Positions 43,584 to 51,600 of a stretch of 64,000 nucleotides of DNA are shown here, one piece after another. The translations under genes and the position numbers were made by a program. Within the stretch, counting starts at the first letter, position 1. Every line of letters begins with the position of its first letter. This DNA comes from Clostridia bacterium. GTDB taxonomy: Bacteria; Bacillota; Clostridia; Christensenellales; Borkfalkiaceae. The notes under the pieces were generated by a model. It searched no databases. It saw only the letters and a list, made by a program, of their open reading frames with translations, and was not told the DNA's origin. The stretch covers positions 86,535 to 150,534 of the forward strand of contig JAFTSN010000025.1 in the NCBI GenBank assembly GCA_017467275.1, written 5' to 3'.

Positions 43584-44594
43584 TTATTCCTCGTATCCGT
43601 CGCTGTAAGCGTTGTCGAACGGACCGTGCGTTACCTCATACAGTTTCTCGCCGAACCGCACGCCAAGCGTGTATTCTTCGTTGCCGTTCCAATGCCAATC
43701 GTCGATACGGCTATCGATAATAAGATCGCCCGTTTCAATTAAATAATTGTTCGGCTGCAACCCCACCTTTGCTTGTGCCTCCACGATTTCACGCACGCGC
43801 ACCACGCAAGTACTGTATTCGTAAATTTCTCCGAAAACGATGGGCATTTTTGAAAGATCTTGACCTACGATCTCGCCGATCTCGCTACGGAAATGCGAGA
43901 ACAGCTCGGTGAGATTGTGCTCGTAAACGCTCGCCGCGTCGTGACCATTATTATTGAACTGAATTTCGCCGTCCGTTTCGCCTTGCATCCACGCAAGCCC
44001 TTTCACAACAGGCGTGTACCCGTCCGCCTTCAGCGCGGCAAGCCCGTTTTTGACCGTCACCATACACTCGGTATACAACCTGCCCGAAGTTTCCGTCGTC
44101 ACGTCCGAAACCGTTTCCGCTTTCTTCACGCCGTCCCAAGGGCCGTGCCAATTATCGTGATTCGTCGCGGTGTTATTCAAGCCCGAATGCTGATAAATCG
44201 CCGTACCGCCGTACGCGTACTTGATAAACGCGACCTCTTTATCCTTTTCGTTTAATATACTCGCCATGCCGAGCTCGGGACCGAACATCACCCACGGCTG
44301 ATTCGCCGCGCCTTGGCCGGGGCGAACGGAAACCCATTTATTCCGCTCGTCGTTCGGACCGTCGCCGCCGTTATAGATCTTCACCCGCGGATACGCCACC
44401 TTATACTGTTCGTCCAAAAGCTCCAAGCGGGAAGTCCCAACCATGTTGCTTTGCCCAGCCATGATATACACGTCGATTTCTTTCGTTCTTTGATCCGCCT
44501 CTTCCGCTACCGAGCGAACGGCATATACGTAACCGCCGATCAACGCAAACAAACCCGCAAGCGCAAACGAAAGGATTTTTTTAATTCCAAACAT
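43584..44594 (-). CDS. Secreted SASA-type carbohydrate acetylesterase
   Basis: I start at ATG 44594 (336 residues), because GGAGGGGTAGCA precedes it and the signal peptide MFGIKKILSFALAGLFALIG follows; the longer frame has no site. Motifs of the sialate O-acetylesterase-like (SASA) family: VYIMAGQSNMVGTS with the nucleophile serine, WMQGETDGE, and a C-terminal DDWHWNGNEEYTLG that may give the catalytic Asp/His. Plant and bacterial relatives deacetylate xylan, sialic acid or other sugars. In this operon it likely deacetylates the same mannose-containing glycan as the CE2-like enzyme. Confidence 0.82.
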   Translation of the reverse strand: MFGIKKILSFALAGLFALIGGYVYAVRSVAEEADQRTKEIDVYIMAGQSNMVGTSRLELLDEQYKVAYPRVKIYNGGDGPNDERNKWVSVRPGQGAANQPWVMFGPELGMASILNEKDKEVAFIKYAYGGTAIYQHSGLNNTATNHDNWHGPWDGVKKAETVSDVTTETSGRLYTECMVTVKNGLAALKADGYTPVVKGLAWMQGETDGEIQFNNNGHDAASVYEHNLTELFSHFRSEIGEIVGQDLSKMPIVFGEIYEYSTCVVRVREIVEAQAKVGLQPNNYLIETGDLIIDSRIDDWHWNGNEEYTLGVRFGEKLYEVTHGPFDNAYSDGYEE

Positions 44595-44608
44595 TGCTAC
44601 CCCTCCTA

Positions 44609-46675
44609 TTACGCCGTTTTTACGGTAATCACGGAAATGCTTTTTACAACGCAAACGACGTTGTTTCCGCTTAACCCAAAGTGCAAATCGAGCGTAAAGC
44701 TTCCGTTCAGCGAAGCAAGCGCTTCCACTTCCGTCAATTTTTTCATGAACGTTCCCGTTACGCTGCTGTCGTGTGAAAGAATCGAATTTGCTCCCGCCTC
44801 GTAACCGCTGACGGGGAGCCGCAAATAATAATTCCCCGACGATACCGACTCAAAATCAATGGAAATATAGGAATTTTTCGTATCTACCATAAACGGGAGC
44901 GTATATTTTCTTGTCCCGTAACCGCTCGCTTGCCTCAACGTAAGCTTTCCGTCCGCGTACGTCGCTTGCGGCGTCGTATCCAAACCGCTCACCGAATTCG
45001 TCGCAAACGCCTGCAGATCAACCTTCTGTGAAGTAATCTGCGCCTCCACTGAAACTACGGCGTCGGAAACGGTAAAATATTTGCCGTCCCCCTCTGCCGT
45101 CACGCGGAAAGTATACGATACCGCGGGATTTTGCCCAATCGCAACGCTAAGATCGCAATTCGTATATTTATAATGTTCAAACGTATGTAATACAACGTAT
45201 TCGCTTTGCACCGTCACCTTTCCCAAAAGCTCTACTTTAAAGGTGGGCGAATACTCACTGTTCCCTTTCGGCGACGACCAATACGCCTTCATGCCGCTAA
45301 ACCGAAGATCGGAAGGCGCGCTTATTTTTTGCGGCGACGCGGGCTGTTTTGCAATCTCTTCTACGTAAACCACCCGCGCAGACGAAATTTTCGATACGAT
45401 TCGATCCGACGCTCCCGTCGGCGCGTAAGTAAATCCGACGGACAAGCTTACGTTTTTGACGATCCCCGTTGCCGATTTGATCGCGCCTTGGAAATTCTCG
45501 TTCATCGGTTTACGCAAGGTCAAATCGGTATACGCCCCTTGGACATCGGGCGCGTAAATATTCATCTCGCCGTCCAAGTAAAAGTTTCCCATATACCCGT
45601 AAGACACTTCGTCGTATTCCAAGACGAACACGGGATTCTTGTTGTAATCCAGCTCGAAGGTCGGCGAAATCAAACCGCCCCAGCCGAGCCCGCAACGGAG
45701 CGCGGCGACACCGTCCGTCAACGTTGCGTAGCACCCGTTCCACTGCGAAAAGTCGTTTACGAGATCTTGTGCCGACCAATTTTTATATTGCGTTACGCGC
45801 ACGGACAGCGGTTCGGTATACGCCGATTCCACCGCTTCGCCAAGACCGTTCGCCTTAATCTTAATCTCATAATCCCCGCTTTCCAAAGCGGTGAGATCAA
45901 ACTCCTCCGTTTCCGCTCTCGCTTCCGTAAACGCCGTATCGGCAAGCTTTTTGTACGCCACCGTGTACCCGTTCGTCAAGAAGCTTTGCGTATTCCAACG
46001 CAACGTGCCGTCCTTTTCCACACGCACGTTTGCAGGTACGGTATATTCGATTCCGAATTCGTAAGAATACGGCGTAGACCAATCGGAATCGGCGTAATAC
46101 CCGTCGTTTTCCGCCGTTGCGCGAACTTTAATCTCATAATCCCGTCCAGGCAAAAAACCGCCGCCCGTAAAATTCGTTCCCGAAACGCGAACGGGCTGTT
46201 CGCCGTTGACGGATATTTCGTAGCCCGAAGCGTTTTCCACCGCGTCCCAGCGGATCTCGCCGCTCTCAACGATTACTCCCGTCGGTGCAGAAAGCCTCAA
46301 CGTCACGTCGGAAAAAATCTCAAACCAATCCGACCACTCGGAGCGGGAATAGAAGCTGTCTTCGGGTGCAAACGCTCGAACGCGCGCCGCGTAAACACCG
46401 GGCAGTTCGCAGAGCAGATCGTACGACGTCGAAGCCGTCGTCACCGTTACCGCCGTCGCGTTCTCCGTTTCGGAATACAGATATTCCACGACGTAATTCT
46501 CCGCGTTTTCCACCGCATCCCAAGAAAGGACCTCTCCGTCAACACGCACGTTCTCGGGTGTATTCAGTTGCGTCCGTTCTTTTATTACTGTTTTCTCTTT
46601 ATCTGCGTCACAACCGGTCAAAGTCAGCGCCGCAGCAAAAACAGCCAATAGCCAACACAGGTTTTTCCTTCTCAT
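44609..46675 (-). CDS. Surface lipoprotein with fibronectin-like repeats
   Basis: The protein has 688 residues. Lipobox LTLTGCD (Cys22). Three short fibronectin-like units (VLSWDAVENAENYVVEYLYS; IRWDAVENASGYEISVNGEQ; LRWNTQSFLTNGYTVAYKKL) to about residue 295. Two larger beta-sandwich modules follow, the first starting YKNWSAQDLVNDFSQWNGCY at about 297; they match modules in the 982- and 1858-residue proteins (YKNWSA / RYSAQDLDT; the FELDYNKNPVFVLEY wording). AAAAAGGGGAAA precedes the ATG. It is probably a substrate-binding or structural surface protein. No catalytic residues recognised. Confidence 0.75.
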   Translation of the reverse strand: MRRKNLCWLLAVFAAALTLTGCDADKEKTVIKERTQLNTPENVRVDGEVLSWDAVENAENYVVEYLYSETENATAVTVTTASTSYDLLCELPGVYAARVRAFAPEDSFYSRSEWSDWFEIFSDVTLRLSAPTGVIVESGEIRWDAVENASGYEISVNGEQPVRVSGTNFTGGGFLPGRDYEIKVRATAENDGYYADSDWSTPYSYEFGIEYTVPANVRVEKDGTLRWNTQSFLTNGYTVAYKKLADTAFTEARAETEEFDLTALESGDYEIKIKANGLGEAVESAYTEPLSVRVTQYKNWSAQDLVNDFSQWNGCYATLTDGVAALRCGLGWGGLISPTFELDYNKNPVFVLEYDEVSYGYMGNFYLDGEMNIYAPDVQGAYTDLTLRKPMNENFQGAIKSATGIVKNVSLSVGFTYAPTGASDRIVSKISSARVVYVEEIAKQPASPQKISAPSDLRFSGMKAYWSSPKGNSEYSPTFKVELLGKVTVQSEYVVLHTFEHYKYTNCDLSVAIGQNPAVSYTFRVTAEGDGKYFTVSDAVVSVEAQITSQKVDLQAFATNSVSGLDTTPQATYADGKLTLRQASGYGTRKYTLPFMVDTKNSYISIDFESVSSGNYYLRLPVSGYEAGANSILSHDSSVTGTFMKKLTEVEALASLNGSFTLDLHFGLSGNNVVCVVKSISVITVKTA

Positions 46676-46700
46676 AATTTCCCCTTTTTCTTTTTATCTC

Positions 46701-47621
46701 TTATAAAGATTCGTATTCCTTAAACGGATCATCAATCACGATATACTGACCTTCCGCGTCACTCGTACCCGTATAAAGAGTCGCTTTTCCGTCCTCGCCT
46801 CTGACAATCCCGCCCGAAAAGAGTACGTCTACAAGATCGGAGCGCTTGCTTTCTCCCGCCTTGAAATCGGCACGCTCAGCAATAATCTTCACTGCCGTCC
46901 GCTCCATCGTCTCGGGCTTGAACGCAAACGTCATTGCATAATAATGTCTAACGTATCCCTCGCTCATTTTCGCGATATGTCCCAAAACGCCGATCCAACC
47001 GTTTTTCAAAACGAACAGCTCGTTCGCACCGCCCCACTCCTTTTCGTCGAAAAGATCTTCAAACAATACGGCTTTCTCCAACGTCGCAGGCGTAATATCG
47101 GCAAGCGAATCCACCGTGATAACGCCTATTTTACCGCACCCCGCAACGCCTCCCTGCGGACGGGTACAGACAAGAATCTTATCTTTATACGCCGTAAGAC
47201 GCGCGTCTTTCATCTTTTTCGGCGCGTCGGCAAAACGTTGCAGATTGAAAATATCCGTTCCTTTATAAAAGGTCGTATTCCAATTCACGATCTTGCCGTC
47301 CTCCACGTCGATGTGCGTCCCGCCCACGACGAGCTCCCCGTTATACGTCGTCACGCAAGGGTCTTGCAGATCTTCTAAAACTGCTCCCTCGACAAATTTA
47401 TATTCCTTATCCGTGACTTTTTGGAAAAACGCCACCTTACTCAACTCGCTTTCAAGCGGCTCTACTCTGCCGAGAATATACGTTTTTCCGTTCCAATCAA
47501 ACGCGCGGCTAATATTGTAAACGGTTTCGTTTACGCCCGTGAATACAATTTTATCCGTATCGTAAACGCGTTTGTTTTGTCTATATCTTTCCAATAGCGT
47601 AGTTACTTGTTCTCTTTTCAT
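46701..47621 (-). CDS. DUF1861-like five-bladed beta-propeller protein (GH43/GH130-clan-like)
   Basis: I start at ATG 47621 (306 residues) after GGGTAGAAG; a TTG 15 nt upstream is in frame but less likely. No signal peptide, so cytoplasmic. The motifs YILGRVEPLESELSKVAFF, DLQDPCVTTYNGELVVGGTH and WGGANELFVLKNGWIGVLGH fit my memory of the DUF1861 family, a small propeller often encoded near beta-mannoside genes. It may act on mannose-containing oligosaccharides, but no activity is established. It is the first gene after a consensus promoter and so the lead gene of the big operon. Confidence 0.65.
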   Translation of the reverse strand: MKREQVTTLLERYRQNKRVYDTDKIVFTGVNETVYNISRAFDWNGKTYILGRVEPLESELSKVAFFQKVTDKEYKFVEGAVLEDLQDPCVTTYNGELVVGGTHIDVEDGKIVNWNTTFYKGTDIFNLQRFADAPKKMKDARLTAYKDKILVCTRPQGGVAGCGKIGVITVDSLADITPATLEKAVLFEDLFDEKEWGGANELFVLKNGWIGVLGHIAKMSEGYVRHYYAMTFAFKPETMERTAVKIIAERADFKAGESKRSDLVDVLFSGGIVRGEDGKATLYTGTSDAEGQYIVIDDPFKEYESL

Positions 47622-47656
47622 AAATCTTCTACCCAAATCTTAATGCCTTTATTTAT

Positions 47657-47685
47657 ATTATAAATAACCCCTAGAAAACAGTCAA
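47657..47685 (-). promoter_or_regulatory. Promoter of the 23681-47621 operon
   Basis: On the minus strand: -35 TTGACT (47680-47685), 17-nt spacer, -10 TATAAT (47657-47662). Start near 47650, with a short leader. The AraC gene ends 41 nt upstream of the -35 box with no terminator visible, so read-through from the upstream operon is possible. Confidence 0.9.
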
Positions 47686-47726
47686 TATACAAACTTGTAA
47701 AAGTGTTGTATTATCGTGCAATGAGT

Positions 47727-48611
47727 CTATCTTCGGTTACGGAATTCCGTCGGTGTGATCCCCTTGTATTTTTTAAACAGCCGACAAAAATAGTATACGT
47801 TGGAAAAACCGAGCGACCACGCGATATGCGTCACCGTCTTATCCGTGACCGTAAGCTGATACTCCGCTTCCTTGATCTTTACACGGTTGACGTAATCTTT
47901 AAAGGGCAACCCCGTCTGTTTTTTAAATACGTGGTGCAAAGAGCTTTTTGAAAGTCCGTACGCTCGCGCCACCTCTTCCACCGAATACTGTTTATGAACG
48001 TTCGTCGCGATGTCTTCGATAATCAATTCGATAATGTTGTTGACGGACGACTTCGATTCCTTTTCCGATTGCGTTATTTTCAATAGACGCATCACGTCGA
48101 TCAAAATTTCCGAGATTCTGTTCTCTACGATCTGCTTAAACCCAAGCTCTTGATATTGCATTTCGTCGAAAATCTTAATAAACTTTTCACGCAAGCCTCT
48201 GCCCGGTTTTTTAAACTTTTGCAACGCTGTTTCTTTCAAAAAGCTGTCCATCCGAACGCCTCGGTAATTATATAAAAAGAACTTGACGTAAATGAATGCC
48301 AAAGGCTCGCTCAAAGACGTTTCCTTGTGCTTTTGCCCCGGCTGAATCAAATACATATCGTCCGCTTCCACCACGAATTTTTCGTCATTACACTTATATT
48401 CCACGCTCCCTTTCAAGATATATATAAATTCATATTCGTCCTGAACGTGTTCCTTATAATTGTACGCGACGTCGCTCTCCTGTTTCCCGACGTTTAAAAA
48501 CTTGGGAAACAGTCCGAGCACTCTGCCGATCTTATAATCGTCCGATTGAAAAAATACGTTGCGTTGCGTATCTTTTTTATTCACCTTGCGTTTAGTTTTC
48601 ACCGAGCCCAC
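47727..48611 (-). CDS. AraC family transcriptional regulator of the mannoside locus
   Basis: The protein has 294 residues. N-terminal cupin sensor at about 45-130 (EFIYILKGSVEYKC; DDMYLIQPGQKHKE). C-terminal double helix-turn-helix at about 195-290: YSVEEVARAYGLSKSSLHHV and VTHIAWSLGFSNVYYFCRLF, then GITPTEFRNRR. The start is a GTG with a weak AAAAGAAA site 6 nt past the previous stop; coupling to the upstream gene may help. It is the last gene of the operon starting at 63514 and directly precedes the next operon's promoter, so it probably controls one or both. Confidence 0.9.
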   Translation of the reverse strand: MGSVKTKRKVNKKDTQRNVFFQSDDYKIGRVLGLFPKFLNVGKQESDVAYNYKEHVQDEYEFIYILKGSVEYKCNDEKFVVEADDMYLIQPGQKHKETSLSEPLAFIYVKFFLYNYRGVRMDSFLKETALQKFKKPGRGLREKFIKIFDEMQYQELGFKQIVENRISEILIDVMRLLKITQSEKESKSSVNNIIELIIEDIATNVHKQYSVEEVARAYGLSKSSLHHVFKKQTGLPFKDYVNRVKIKEAEYQLTVTDKTVTHIAWSLGFSNVYYFCRLFKKYKGITPTEFRNRR

Positions 48612-48617
48612 TTTCTT

Positions 48618-51600
48618 TTACCGCCTTTTCTTCATGAATAACAGCCCAACAAAAATTCCACCGAGCGAAAGTGCAAGCGTCACCGAAGAAACGACGATCA
48701 CCGCCGTTTTATTCATACCCAACGACTCTTTAAACGTTGCCTTGCGCGGCTTTTCTTCCGTTATGCGGAACAACCTCACGGACGCGTTTGAATCATAATA
48801 GCCCGCGCCAGAAGCGGTTACCTGCACGCTATAATCCCCCTCTCTTTTCAAGAAGGAAAGATCATATTCGGTCGCCGTCACTTTTTCGCTAATCAGCACG
48901 CCGAATTCGTTAGAAACGGTAACGAGATACTCTTGCGCGTTATCCACCGCGTCCCAAACCGCTTTACCGTTCGACACCGAAACTGCCGCACGCGCCAACT
49001 GACCTACCGTTTTCACGCCTTGACCTTCCGTCATTTCATACACGGTCGCACTCTTATAATAGACCTTCGGCGTACCCGAGCTTTCACCCATCGTCACACC
49101 GAACAGAATCTGCACGGTATGTTTTCCTTTTACCGCCGTTTGCGGTCCGTCGTAATACGGAGGTCCGTTTCTGCTTTCAAGCGCCGCGTTAATATCCATA
49201 TACAGCGTGCCGCTGCCGTAATCATAGGTGTCGTCGCAAAGGTTGTACGTCACGCCGTCCAACACAATCGAGAGATGGTACCCACCCACGTTATTTTCTC
49301 CGAATACGACGACTAAAACGGGAGTTTTATCGAAATCGAGCGTAAATTCAGGGCTTTGCACGTTGCCCCAATTCCCGTTATCGGGCACGGTGATCGCCGA
49401 AGCGCCGACCGCCGAGTCATAGGTCGCTACCGCGTTGTTCTGCCCACGAGTCATGGCGGGGAAGCCTGTTGCCGTATATCTCGCAACGTCCGCCGTATAG
49501 AAGGAAAAAGTAGTCGTTGCGCCGTCCACGAACACCGTGCCGTCGCCAAGCGCCTTCACTTCCATTCGATAATTGAACGCGGTAAATCCGAACGTCGACA
49601 AATCGAGCGCACGCTCCGCAGTCACGCCTTCCACAACCGTTTCGCCGCTTTCCGCATCGACGAGCTTATACGCGTATTGCGTTGCGTTGACCACTTCGCT
49701 CCAAACAACTTTAACGCCATTTAAAGAGATCTTCGCTTTGCCGAGCGTCACCGTCGCAATATCGCCCACTTTAAAGCTGATTTTTGCGCTCGCCGAATCA
49801 ACGAATCCGTTGGACGTCGCCGTAATTACCGCCGTATAGATTCCCTGCGATAACCCCATATCGCTTAAAGCCAACTCGTTAAAAATCGTCTTGCCGCTCT
49901 TGACTGCATCGCCCGAAGCGTTGTAGATCGCAAAGGCATACTTCTCCACTTCATCCGAGCCGTCCCACTTAAGTTCGTTTTCGTCGCTAACGACGAGTCC
50001 CGAAGGTGCGTCTAACCGATATTTAAACGACACTTCGTCTAACAGGAAAGAAAACTCTTCGCCGCTCGCGCCGATCGCAAGCCGCATTGTGAAGGCGCGC
50101 GCTCTGTTAAAGCCCGTAATCGCACGCAAATCAAACGAATATTCCCCCGACGAGAATATTCCCGCACCGCTTAAAGCATAGGAATTTTCGCCGATAAACG
50201 CCGTGACAAACACGCCGTCCGTTTCCTGCACGTCCAAAAGCGATACGCCAACAATCGGCGTCGTATTCCCTTTCACACGCAAGGACGGGGAAAGAATGTA
50301 TTTTTCGCCCAACCCGTTTGACCGAATACGCAAATCGCCGTTTTCCACAAAAAGCTCGGGCGCATTCGTTTCGGGCAACCAAGTCGCCGCGCCCGACGAA
50401 TAGCTGCCGCCGAATACGGGCTGTACCGTTTGATAATAAGTCTCAATCGACTGCAAGGTTACCGTTGTTCCGCCGCCGCGTAATTCAAGAGCAAGATACA
50501 CCGACTGTTCGCCCGTCAGCGCGCCGTCAAGCTTATCGCTCAACGCCACGACAACCCCGTCTCTGCCGAATTCGCCGTTCCAGCCGATCAGTTCGTATAC
50601 GGTTCCGTCCTGCACGGTGATCAGCGTAAGCCGCCAGTCCCCCGTCGCGTTGCGGACGGTAATCGAAAAATAGGGATTGCGGTCTAAATCGACGCTAAAC
50701 GCGCTTCTTCTACCCGCGATCGCCGTTTCGTTGTCCGATTCCGCGCGGTTGACAAACACCGCTCTGCCGCCGAGATCAAGCGTAACCGTAGCGCGCGCTG
50801 AAGCACCCGCAAGATTTTCCCATTCGCTCGCCGCCGTGCCCGTGATCTGCACACCCCATTCTGGTAATGCATAATACGTGAGCAGTTTCCCCATTTCCAA
50901 AACGGAATCCTCATCCACGCCGATCAAAACGCGTACGCGCACGTCCTGATCAAACGTACCGGGATATAAGCGGTCCATTTCTTCTGAAACAGACAAAGAA
51001 AGCGGCTCCGCCGAAGAAATATTACGGCGAAGATAATAAATATTCCCGTCGTAACCCTCCAGCTGCACGGCTATGAAATATGTTCCCGTAAGCGACACGG
51101 GTTTTAGCGTGACGGACGGGTTTCTCGCGCTGAATACGGAAAGATACGGACTTGCCACGCCGCTTTCTTCATCCGCGGAGATCTTCGTCACGCCCTTCTC
51201 GTAAACGAGAGTCGCATTACCGTGCGCCGAAGCGTCGAAATTATAAATATGCGCCGCCGAGAACTCGTAACCCCACTCGTAAGAATCGGGCGCTACAGGG
51301 CTGGGCTTACCCGAACCGTGATACACCGTAAACCCACTGATGTCCACACTGTCCCCCACGCCGCCGACCGCCGCGATCTTGACGGAAACGCGGTAGACGC
51401 CCGTCGGATCAAAGTTTTCGTCTTTGACAATCTCGCTCGGCAAATCGTCAGGTAAATTATAGATAACTTCCCCAACAGCCGAAGCGCTGTTTGCGATCAA
51501 ATATTTTCCCGTGTATGCATCCGATTTTTTTTCGATTCCCTCAATAAAGATCTTTACCGAATATTTCGCCGTAGCCGAATCCACGCTGAATTTCAACACG

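Noticed and set aside
45206-46651. 481-codon plus-strand open frame
   Set aside because: Antisense to the 688-residue lipoprotein, which has a signal peptide and clear domains; the frame is an Arg/His-rich shadow.
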